From Branchiostoma floridae (taxonomy: Eukaryota > Chordata > Leptocardii > Amphioxiformes > Branchiostomatidae), in assembly GCF_000003815.2 (NCBI RefSeq), contig NW_023365694.1, positions 1-64,000 on the forward strand: 64,000 bases of DNA, written 5' to 3'. The notes beneath the pieces are model-generated. The model did no database searches. It was not told the DNA's origin and saw only the letters and a program-made list of their open reading frames with translations. Shown here in pieces: positions 1 through 9,700 of the stretch. Both the position numbers and the translations under genes were made by a program. Every line of letters starts with the position of its first letter. Positions within the stretch are counted from its first letter, which is position 1.

Positions 1-555
1 TTGAAAATATTGATGTTTGATATTTCTACGCGTTCCTTTCAGCATAGTGTCCATCAGAGAGATGCGTTTGGATGACGTCACTTGGTCACGTGATTACAAC
101 AGGAAAGCTGTACATAAAAGCTTGCTATCATGGATTAAAATAAACTTTGGTTATTGCAGATTTAAAAAATGCATGGTAGCTCTGGTCCCTCTCAGTGGTA
201 CAAATATCGCCAATTTCGGGTCCTGGCCCATGGACTATTTATGGCCGGTGATTGTTATGAGCTGTAGGCAATCACAAAAGGCCCTTTTAGGTAAAATGTC
301 AGAGCTGTACACTTTTTGATGATGAAATGATTTATCTCTTGTTGGGAATACGCTGCTTATCATATCATCTTTAATTGATCACTTTCTGTCCCTGTATATT
401 GGTAGTGAACGTGACTAGTAAACAGAAAAAGTAAACAACACCTTACCTTAATAGCTTCTTAGGCTAGATCATGTAAAGGTAAAAAATACTTATCTATCTA
501 GTTTTAATTGGTCAATTTCTTCGTTTTTCATATTTTCTATTCTATTAGGTTCGAC
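1..555. other. upstream region of the zinc-finger gene, no convincing gene
   Basis: No reading frame here resembles a known protein. A pyrimidine-rich tract ending in TATTAG just before 550 looks like a 3' splice site six bases ahead of the zinc-finger ATG. This suggests that the coding exon is preceded by an intron and a 5' untranslated exon outside the window or unrecognised here. Confidence 0.4.
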
Positions 556-2334
556 ATGGCAGAGTCAGCACATGGGTCTCCTACAGCCGTTCCCCAGAAC
601 ATCTGTGATGGGTCTCCTACTGGAGATTTATGCGACTGGGATGCAGGTGAAACCGAAGAACAGCCAACAGCGAGCAAAACCAGTGCGGTCAGTCAACTGA
701 AATCAAACACTGGTGATAAGCCCTACATGTGTGGGGAGTGTGGGTACAGGACAGCTCAGAAGTCTCATTTATCCCGACACATGAGAACACACACAGGGGA
801 AAAACCCTACAAGTGTGACCAGTGTGACTATTCTGCTGCACACAAAAACAGTTTAGACCAACATCTAGCCAAGCACACTGGCGAGAAGCGCTACATGTGT
901 GAGGAGTGTGGGTACAGGACAGCTCACAAGTCTACCTTATCCCGACATATGAGAACTCATACTGGTGAAAAGCCCTACAACTACAAGTGTGACCAGTGTG
1001 ACTTTTCTACTACACGGAAATACAGTTTGGACCAACATCTAGCCAAACACACTGGTAAGAAACCCTACATGTGTGGGGAGTGTGGGTACAGGACAGCTAA
1101 GAGGTCTCATTTTGCTGAACATATGACAACTCATACCGGTGACAAGCCCTACAAGTGTGACCATTGTGAATATTCTACAGCAAGAAAACGCCATTTGAAC
1201 CTACATCTAGCAAAGCACACTGGTGATAAGCCCTACATGTGTGGGGAGTGTGGTTACAGGACAGCTCAAAAGTCTTACTTATCCAAACACATGAGAACTC
1301 ATACCGGTGAAAAACCCTACAAATGTGACCAGTGTGACTATTCTGCTACACAGACGTCCGCCTTGAACCAACATCTAGCCAAGCACACTGGTGATAAGCC
1401 CTACATGTGTGGGGAGTGTGGGTACAGGACAGCTCAAAAGTCTCATTTATCCCAACATATGAGAACTCATACCGGTGACAAACCCTACAAGTGTAACCAG
1501 TGTGACTATTCTGCTGCACTAAAATCCACTTTGGATCAACATCTAGCCATACACACAGGTAACAAGCCCTACATGTGTGGGGAGTGTGGGTACCGGACAG
1601 CTCAGAAATATACCTTATCCAGGCATATGAGAACTCATACCGGTGACAAACCCTACAAGTGTAACCAGTGTGACTATTCTGCTGCACTAAAATCCACTTT
1701 GGATCGACATCTAGCCATACACACAGATAACAAACCCTACATGTGTGGGGAGTGTGGGTACAGGACAACTCAGAAGTCTCATTTAGCCGAACATATGAGA
1801 ACTCATACCGGTGAAAAACCCTACAAGTGTAACCAGTGTGACTATTCTGCTGCACTAAAATCCACTTTGGATCAACATCTAGCCATACACACAGGTAACA
1901 AGCCCTACATGTGTGGGGAGTGTGGGTACCGGACAGCTCAGAAATGTACCTTATCCAGGCATATGAGAACTCATACCGGTGACAAACCCTACAAGTGTGA
2001 CCAGTGTGACTTTTCTGCTGCAGTAAAGATTACTTTGGATCGACATCTAGCCATGCACACTGGTGATAAGCCCTACATGTGTGGGGAGTGTGGGTACAGG
2101 ACAACTCAGAAGTCTCATTTAGCCCAACATATGAGAACTCATACAGGAGAAAAACCCTACAAGTGTGACCAGTGTGACTATTCTGCAGCACATAAGTCCA
2201 CCTTGAACCAACATTTAGCCAGACACACTGGTGACAAACCCTACATGTGTGGGCAGTGTGGATACAGAACAACTCGGAAGTCTCAGTTATCCAAACATAT
2301 GAGAACTCACAAGGAAAAATCTATTTTAATGTGA
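556..2334 (+). CDS. C2H2 zinc-finger protein with 19 tandem fingers
   Basis: A 592-residue protein encoded in one exon. The first ~55 residues are low-complexity and acidic. They are followed by 19 C2H2 fingers joined by TGEKPY/TGDKPY-type linkers, alternating between a YMCGECGYRT type and a YKCDQCDYS type. That is the Kruppel-type sequence-specific DNA-binding architecture, so a nuclear transcription factor is likely; no KRAB, BTB or SCAN domain is visible. I chose the ATG at 556 rather than the in-frame ATG at 508, because a 3' splice site ends at about 549 and the 508 start would translate its pyrimidine tract. Finger 4 has a two-residue insertion in its linker (PYNYKC). Fingers 10, 12 and 14 are near-identical, so the array expanded recently by pair duplication. 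The last finger is followed by KEKSILM and a stop. DNA target unknown. Confidence 0.9.
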   Translation: MAESAHGSPTAVPQNICDGSPTGDLCDWDAGETEEQPTASKTSAVSQLKSNTGDKPYMCGECGYRTAQKSHLSRHMRTHTGEKPYKCDQCDYSAAHKNSLDQHLAKHTGEKRYMCEECGYRTAHKSTLSRHMRTHTGEKPYNYKCDQCDFSTTRKYSLDQHLAKHTGKKPYMCGECGYRTAKRSHFAEHMTTHTGDKPYKCDHCEYSTARKRHLNLHLAKHTGDKPYMCGECGYRTAQKSYLSKHMRTHTGEKPYKCDQCDYSATQTSALNQHLAKHTGDKPYMCGECGYRTAQKSHLSQHMRTHTGDKPYKCNQCDYSAALKSTLDQHLAIHTGNKPYMCGECGYRTAQKYTLSRHMRTHTGDKPYKCNQCDYSAALKSTLDRHLAIHTDNKPYMCGECGYRTTQKSHLAEHMRTHTGEKPYKCNQCDYSAALKSTLDQHLAIHTGNKPYMCGECGYRTAQKCTLSRHMRTHTGDKPYKCDQCDFSAAVKITLDRHLAMHTGDKPYMCGECGYRTTQKSHLAQHMRTHTGEKPYKCDQCDYSAAHKSTLNQHLARHTGDKPYMCGQCGYRTTRKSQLSKHMRTHKEKSILM

Positions 2335-2577
2335 CCAGTGTGACTACTCTGAAGTACGGAAATACCATTTGGATTATCGTTTTTCCAAATACACTGGTGA
2401 CAAACACTACATGTGTGGGAAGAGTGTGGGTGAAGGACAGCTTGGAAATCTATCTTATATCACTGAGTTTCACTCTTTAAAAAAAGTCAGACCAGTGGCA
2501 AAGCCTACAGTTGTGACCAGTTTGACTACTCAGCACTGAAATCGACTTTGAACAACCATTGTAAAACCCACCTGTGA
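2335..2577 (+). pseudogene. eroded zinc-finger remnants downstream of the stop
   Basis: Directly after the stop, finger-like DNA continues in shifted frames. A CDQCDYS-like segment, a TGDKHYMCG-like segment and, near 2510-2575, another CDQFDYS...HCKTH segment can be read. Frame breaks and lost cysteines separate them. The array was therefore once about three fingers longer and was cut short by a small indel near 2312-2330. Confidence 0.7.
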
Positions 2578-3015
2578 AAAAATTCTACATGTTTAAGGAA
2601 TTTGATTTCTGAAATCTCCTTTATTGGAATTGATAGCGCACCATTATTGTATACCACCCAGTTATATGACCCCCAATGATAAGGAACTCTGAATTCTGAG
2701 TAAGGAGTGGAGAGCATCTCTGCAAAAGACGCTTCAGAAAGCCTGCATTACCCAACGTGATTAAATAACTGAACAATGCAGAATTCACCAGTACTCAGTG
2801 CAACGTCAACCGTCTGTCTTCTGTAACGAAAACGTTAGTAGATTTCCATGTTAGGGTAGTTGAGTCATCGCGTAACAACACCGTTTTATTGGCCAATACG
2901 ATAATTTTACAGGAAATGCTTTAATGTTAGTGCACCAACATAAACGTTGAACTGTAATAAGAACTAATAATTGTAGAACCGAAAAATGTACAAGTGGGAA
3001 TTTCAGTAACGATAA

Positions 3016-3862
3016 GGCTATGTTGATTTGATTATATGGATGACATCCTCTGGGAACTCCAAAACTGATGCGAGCGAGCAAATAAAAAAAAAGTTTGGCC
3101 GAAAAAAAAAGTTGCCTTCAGCATGAAATCTAAGTGGTCAGGAAGGTTGAACATAGGACTGAAAACACATAGTTTGGTATATCAACAGTTAGATGTTGGG
3201 ACCAGTACATCCTACGGGTGCAAAACATTTTTTTCCTTCTTGGACCGACCCGAAAAAAAAAGAGCTGAAAAAAATCAGTCGAACGGGTTTCGCCAATTAG
3301 AAAATGGACACACTATGTTAGCATGCACTTGGGGTCTTACCGGGCCAAGAAGACAACAAGAGTGAAGTCGAGTAGAGTTTGTACCAAGTTTCTATAGTCA
3401 AAAATACAGAGACAGTTAGCCTTGATTACATGGAGATGAGATTTTAAAACCCCAATGTGAGTCGGATAATCAACCAAACAGATTTATTTGTAGCAAACTG
3501 ACCAATCACTTTGTTTTGAGTATTGCCAATTCTCAAGTTTTCAGAGACAATCAGGTCAGGTCCGGACCTGAACGGGACCTATACCTGAATTTTCTGTACT
3601 GGTACCCACCCAGCAATAGACCAATAATAGATTTTTTTTCTTTCTGTCCTTTTACATCTTATTCTTTGACGTTGGATTTATTTTTGCATTCTATGGCATT
3701 AGTTATCTGTTTTCTGATACTTTTTTTAAATGTACGGCATATATGTGCTTAATTTACAGCTGATTTTCACAATTTACTGTGTGGTCGAAAACTTTTTTTT
3801 TTGAAATGGCCGAAAATTGATGCGAGCAGGGATGTCATCCATATAATCAAATCAACATGGCC
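3016..3862. mobile_element. non-autonomous DNA transposon with ~30-bp terminal inverted repeats
   Basis: The left end reads GGCTATGTTGATTTGATTAT onward. The right end is its reverse complement over about 30 bases, ending ...ATCAACATGGCC. The two ends also share a GATGCGAGC motif internal to the repeats. No transposase frame is present. A shorter relative occupies 14465-14885. Confidence 0.7.
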
Positions 3863-4018
3863 TAAGTAGCAGACTGAGTCATTACGACCAGTTTTGAAGA
3901 AAAAAAATGAAAATGCAATATTTTGAAATAATGCTATCATGTAAACTAGAGCGTAATTCAGGAATCCAATAGTTGCCTACGAGGCTGTTGTCTACCTGTA
4001 AAGAAGGAAACAGAGATG

Positions 4019-4354
4019 TAAATCTACACTAAGGGAAACTTTTTGAAGTTTCTAGTTGACACCAGAGCACCTTAATGACCAAAAAGAAAAGAAAAACTGC
4101 TGTTGCAGTACCAAGGTCATCCACCAGGAGGCCCCAAATCGACCTACACCGACAAAATAACTCCACCTGCACACCTACCAAAACCACTGCAATCCATCCA
4201 GCAGTTCTTGAGAAACATGTATATCCCGGGTAAATTTGGGGCCTCCTGGCGGATAACCTTGATACTGCAGCAGCATTTTAGAAAATATCTTTGGTCCAGG
4301 ACGTACTCTGGTGTCATCAAGTAATTTGAAAAGCTTCCCTTAAAGGCATAGATT
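4019..4354. mobile_element. foldback (long inverted repeat) element
   Basis: Arms of roughly 125 bp (4019-4143 and 4229-4354) are imperfect reverse complements. Both contain GACACCAGAG, a CTGCTG(T/C)TGCAGTA motif and CCAGGAGGCCCCAAAT. Fragments of the same family recur at 11585-11650 and 16580-17370, always near lectin-gene upstream DNA. No coding capacity. Confidence 0.65.
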
Positions 4355-4539
4355 GACATCTTTGTTCCGAAGATTTGTCTGCCACCTAATGAAAAACAAA
4401 ATGCCATTCTCAGTACGTCATACCGCCTTATTCTTAGATGTAAAAGCAAAGGGGTTATTACTTCAGTCTTCAGACTAATCATGCAGCAATTTTTCATAGT
4501 CACGCCTTTTTTGCTATCGTTGGCTGCGCCCTAACAGTT

Positions 4540-4925
4540 AGCGAGTGCGATCCGGTACGGTTCAGAACCCTTGTAGTGCAAGTGGCAGAAAGGGCAGCAA
4601 ATTTCCATGCTGTGTCAGTAGTACTAGTAGGGTATTTTTACAGGAAGTGTCTGCTAAACCTTCCCGGCGCGGGGTTCCCATTGAACGCGCCCGGGGCACC
4701 TCCTTGAACACGTCCCTTGCGAAAGACGGGCCTCAACCGCTGTACCCTTCAAAGTATTGGACCCAGCTGTCATTAAATTGTAGCCTGTTAGGCTGCTACC
4801 GTTGCGACAGGGACCTTTCTCGTCTGTGAGTGCAGTACATTACAGTATAACATGTGCGAGGAAGCACCGCTTGTTCGGACCACGCTCCCTTGTAGCGCAC
4901 GTGACAGAAAGGGCAGCAAATTTCA
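4540..4925 (+). pseudogene. inverted copy of the lectin gene upstream region and first-exon start
   Basis: This plus-strand segment matches the reverse complement of about 11100-11480, the upstream DNA and first codons of the first lectin gene. It includes an ATG at 4852 that begins MCEEAPLVRTTLP, the same start as the intact gene (MCEEAPVVRTALP). After about 14 codons the similarity stops at a repeated AGCGCACGTGACAGAAAGGG segment. The cytoplasmic modules, membrane helix and lectin domain are missing. It is a truncated first exon plus promoter-like DNA. Confidence 0.65.
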
Positions 4926-4929
4926 TTGC

Positions 4930-6060
4930 TGTGTCTGTAGTACTATTAGGCTCGTTGTATTTTGTGCCAACTTTACAACTATCCAACAACTTTTACTTCT
5001 GCAACTAGTACCAACTACAGTTATGGCTACCTCCCTAGTGCCACTTCGACAAGTATAATTATTAGGCTACAACACATCCTATTTGCCCATTTTGTATTTT
5101 TTCGTCATTTTGACCATCATCGAAAAAGAAAAGTTTTTTTCTGAAACCAGGCGAAAATTAATAAGAGCACTGATGCCATCCATACAATTTACTTGCTGTG
5201 GGGTAAACAATAAGTTGCAAAGTTTTTGTATTTTATATATTCACATTCCACAGCTTTGCCGCCTAAGATGGCTTCTTTTGAAACTTTTAAGCTACGAGTA
5301 CAGAGGATTTTCCCAGCTTTTGAAGTAGGCGACGCACAACTAATTTCTACTGGTACGTTTTAAATGCCTAATAAGGCCAGTTATGTTTATTCAGTTGGAC
5401 AAATCAGATACATCACAGATACTACGGTAGCACAGTCTCATCTTGATTCCATTTCCCGACTATATCATCCTAATACATGTAATCATATAAGAGAAAATAC
5501 ATCTAGAATGATGATTTTTGTATCATCTCTTTCAGTCAACCTATACATGTAGGGAGACGTAGCTTTTTTTGTCAAGTGATGAGATGCAACAAGCTTTCTC
5601 CCAACCACATATGCAGTGATTCTTAATAAGATTCCATCAAATTGTGTAGATTCTTCATTGACTCTATAAATCATTTTGTTCCAAACAAACTGAAAACCTG
5701 CAACACATGTAATTACAGGACTTTCAAATAGAACATGATTATTGAATGCTTTAATGTACATTATCATATAGCCAGATGGAGTTGACCAATCAGACGCGTA
5801 AAGGCAAGCTCTACATATTTGGCAGTTGGTGCTCTACTACAGCAGTTCCATTAAAAGTACATTCCATTGCTATAAACTGCACTTGCCTTTATTTAATGCA
5901 AGATCTCCGGATTCCATTTCACCGTTTATACATTGAAACTAAGTCAGCACATTATTTCACAAATGTAAATTGATTGTGTATTTACAATCCAAAGTATTGA
6001 AAGTGTTGAGAATTACAGCAGAGATTTAAAGTGTGCAGGAGGCTTTAATAAATAAACTAG
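4930..6060. repeat. segmental duplication, partner at about 11780-12560
   Basis: Long matching blocks include the CAACTATCCAAC...TTTTACTTCTGCAACTA start, the AGGCGAAAATTAAT(A)AGAGCACTGATG block, the GCCTAAGATGGCTTCTTTTG block and the ACACATGTAATTACAGG end. In both copies the segment lies just downstream (in lectin sense) of a lectin-domain exon, so it belongs to the unit that duplicated with the lectin genes. No coding function seen. Confidence 0.6.
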
Positions 6061-6179
6061 GAAGGCAACTTGTTCCGGAAAATGGCAGATGTTTCCCTCG
6101 CAGCAATTCGCCTTCTGTCAAGCTACTCGCCCAAGATACTATAGAATTATAGTTCAATCCGAACCTGTGATATAGTTAA

Positions 6180-6480
6180 GTTAGTTAAAGTTGCCCGTAC
6201 ATCTGTGCAGATGCTTAGGGGTGGTGCCCATCTCCATTTCTGTAGCCCTTTGGCCACACATCTGTGCAAGTCACTACAGCAGGGTGCTGATCCGCTGGTA
6301 ATGATGTGTGTTTAACTCACATACTTTTTCCCAAATGCTGAGTGCTAAGCAGAGAAAGCAGCATGTGCCATTTTTAAAGTCTTTGGTATGACTCGGCCGG
6401 GCAGCGAGGTCCGTGAGATACCTGCTTCGGTCACATTTCCTACCCGGGGCCCGGTATGAGGCAGCTTTCAGGAACGAAAG
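6180..6480 (-). mobile_element. SINE copy (tRNA-derived family)
   Basis: Shares with copies at 7398-7570, 13205-13495, 37400-37735 and 54969-55261 the blocks GCCACACAT(T/C)TGTGC, CACTACAGCAGGG, GCTAAGCAGAGAAAGCAG and TCTTTGGTATGACTC. The tRNA-like head is lost or too degraded to see in this copy. Confidence 0.6.
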
Positions 6481-6762
6481 TATGATATAACGGGGAACAC
6501 AAAACGTAAAAAAAAAGAAGTCAACAGCATACTTTGTATATATTCCTCGATAAACACCTTTATCTTTCGTTTTCGCTAACATAACAGCCGTGCCCGGTTT
6601 GGAAATGTGACTGTACCATTAATACCTTTATCGGCAAGAGTATTTATGGATAACCTCGTGTGCTTGGCTGAAAACACAGGCTGTAGCATTGCACTACTAG
6701 TACTTGAAAAAGCACCGTGCTTCATCTCAGTTCGGAATGATTTAGGGAGGAGAAGAGAATGA

Positions 6763-9700
6763 TTACTTGGGTTCGGTACCTGGGGTAACTTGGCATACGA
6801 AGGGAAGCTTGAGGCTGCAACGTAAATCATTCCACTTGAACTTGCAGTGGCTGGTGTGGTAGGTCGAAACACAATCTTCGTCGCTACCATGTATTTTCAT
6901 GTTGTTTGGTTGTCCTGGACACCATGGTCTGTACGCTCCGAGTCCAGACCCATCCATCCACTCAAATATTCCTTCTTTGTGCTGATCGTGTAGGCCGATC
7001 CAGAAAGCAGCAGAGGACCGTCTGTACGTCGCGGAGAATAGAGAGACCAATGATTTAGCGGTGTCGGCATCTCGGGGCATAGCAAGGGTACCGCCGTCTT
7101 TGCGGCAGGTCGCAGCTGAATCTTTGAATGACTTACTTCTCTTGAAAACCTTGTAACAGATTCCGCGCCACTTCTCATATCTTTCGGGACAAGGCACTGG
7201 GGAAAAGATTTATCCACAATAAATAAATAACTAAATGCAGTTTTGATTATTTGAAAACAATATCGCACTGCCAGTATGTATATCTGTACATTTACTTCTT
7301 AAGCAGTTTTGTGAAGTATGTGTTCTAAACCAATGAAAATCTCTTTAAACCACGTATATAAAACTATACAAGACAGGGAAAGTAAGAAAATAATTGTTAA
7401 GTTACATGAGGGCCTTGATAACATGTATAGGGATGGTGTCTATCCCAATTTCTAAAGCTTTCGGTCAGACAATTGTGCAAGCACTACAGTATGGGACTAG
7501 TCCACTGTTAGTGGCGTATGTTAAATTCCCGTACTACTTCTCCTAAATGCTAAGAGTTAAGCAAGCAGCACTAATATTGTCGTTTGAGCTACTGTATCGG
7601 CATAAATCGATACACTGCCAAATCTCAGATCGTAAATTAGTGGAACTTACAACTTGAAAGCCTGCAGGTTTGCCCACATGGTGCTGGACGTTTTTCTCCT
7701 GATGGCCCAGGAATCCCTTGGCCAGTTGGCCACATGGACCCCATTTTCCCTGGAGGTTCAGCTGACCACGTAGGTCGAATTTCTGTCGTATGTTCATGGC
7801 GTTCTGGGTCAATGGGCCCAATTTCGGCCGGATGTTCAGGGCGTTCTGGGTCAATGGGCCCAATTTCGGCTGGATGTTCAGGGCGTTCTGGGTCAATGGG
7901 CCCAATTTCGGCTGGATGTTCAGGGCGTTCTGGGTCAATGGCCCGAATTTCGGCTGGATGTTCAGGGCGTTCTGGGTCAATGGGCCCAATTTCGGCTGGA
8001 TGTTCAGGGCGTTCTGGGTCAATGGGCCCAACTTCGGCTGGATGTTCAGGGCGTCCTGGGTCAATGGGCCCAATTTCGGCTGGATGTTCAGGGCGTTCTG
8101 GGTCAATGGCGCGAATTTCGGCTGGATGTTCAGGGCGTTCTGGGTCAATGGGCCCAATTTCGGCTGGATGTTCAGGGCGTTCTGGGTCAATGGGCCCAAT
8201 TTCGGCTGGATGTTCAGGGCGTTCAGGGTCAATGGGCCCAATTTCGGCTGGATGTTCAGGGCGTTCAGGGTCAATGGGCCCAATTTCGGCTGGATGTTCA
8301 GGGCGTTCTGGGTCGATGGGCCCAACTTCGGCTGGATGTTCAGGGCGTTCTGGGTCAATGGGCCCAATTTCGGCTGGATGTTCAGGGCGTTCTGGGTCGA
8401 TGGGCCCAACTTCGGCTGGATGTTCAGGGCGTTCTGGGTCAATGGGCCCAACTTCGGCTGGATGTTCAGGGCGTTCTGGGTCAATGGGCCCAATTTTGGC
8501 TGGATGTTCAGGGCGTTCTGGGTCGATGGGCCCAACTTCGGCCGGATGTTCAGGGCGTTCTGGGTCAATGGGCCCAACTTCGGCTGGATGTTCAGGGCGT
8601 GCTGGGTCAATGGGCCCAACTTCGGCTGGATGTTCAGTACGTCCTGGACCAGCTGACCACGTTGGCTCAATTCCTCCTGGAGATCCAGGAAATCCAGGAA
8701 TCATTGCGCCAGCTGGCTCTATGGGTCCAATTTCTGTTGTAGGTACGTATACAGGCGTAACAGGGTGGCCAGTGGGCCCGATTTCTCCTGGAAGTGTAGG
8801 CGTACCTAGGTGACCAGCGATTACCTCTCTGTTGGCGACCATGACCAATGCCATTGCGAGCCCCGCAGCGATCAGGATTACCATCCCACTACTAGCGGCC
8901 ATACAGCAGCCATGGGAGCGGATAAAGCGACAGAAAGCTCCTGGTCCACTTGTCCCAGCCAGATGTGAGTTGCCTGTTCAAATAGTTCTATGTGGTTATT
9001 GCAAAGTTTGCTAGAAAACTCACATCAATATTATATATATATATATGACAAGAGTTATTGGGTAGGGTCATTGCGGGAACACTGTACGAGGGTGCTTCAA
9101 AAAGGAATGCAAGTGGTTTTATAGCAGACTCATTTTTACATCGAATGAGTCGAAATCTGGCACAAAGGTAGAGGCACATTTTTGATATTGAAATACCTCA
9201 ATTCGTTTTTCAGATTTTTATGAGCAACTTAGTTGATTTCAAGATGACCACACCGTTGGAAGCTTGTCGGAGGATCAGTTCCTCAACATCTGACCCACTT
9301 CTAATAACAGTAGGAAGCTGAAATTTCCCCTGTATAATAATGGGCTTAACTAAAAAAAGTTCCTCTTTTACAGCTGCCAGAATGGAGTGAATTGCTATAT
9401 CACAGGCAGCTTGAATAATTATGATAGCCAAATACATGTACTTGATTTGTCGATTAATTGTTTTTGTAGATTGTTTTTTTCATCAACCAAAAGATACAAA
9501 ACTTGGCACAATTAACAACTATCAAATGACCAAGAAGTGTGCTAAGTTGGATTCCTCGCAGTTAATAAGAAAGTTGGCTCAGGAAACTTTTATCAGCCCA
9601 CCCCTGACCCACGACCCTGACGACCGCTCTAATACCTCACTTCACCTCAGGAACGAAAAAAGAAAACAAATATTGGATTTCAAATGTGAAAATCCGAATG

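Larger units (their letters stand above)
2578..6179. other. intergenic region made of repeats and foldback elements
   Basis: I see no intact gene here. The stretch holds a TIR element (3016-3862), a large foldback element (4019-4354), a broken lectin first-exon copy (4540-4925), and a segment (4930-6060) duplicated at about 11780-12560. Position 3545-3625 carries one member of a dispersed family rich in GGTCCGGACCTG-like inverted motifs, also found near 13905-13975, 25500-25680, 25840-25935 and 54165-54320. Confidence 0.5.

Noticed and set aside
17-319. A 100-residue plus frame at the left edge
   Set aside because: No recognisable domain, low-complexity hydrophobic content and no supporting context.
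1346-2272. Antisense frames opposite the zinc-finger gene
   Set aside because: Periodic shadows of the finger repeats; no independent start context or homology.
7734-8813. Long plus-strand frames of 359 and 288 residues, and a second minus-strand frame of 375 residues, over the 42-bp array
   Set aside because: They are products of a stop-free repeat whose length is a multiple of three. Only the minus frame joining the membrane helix and lectin domain has conserved flanks.
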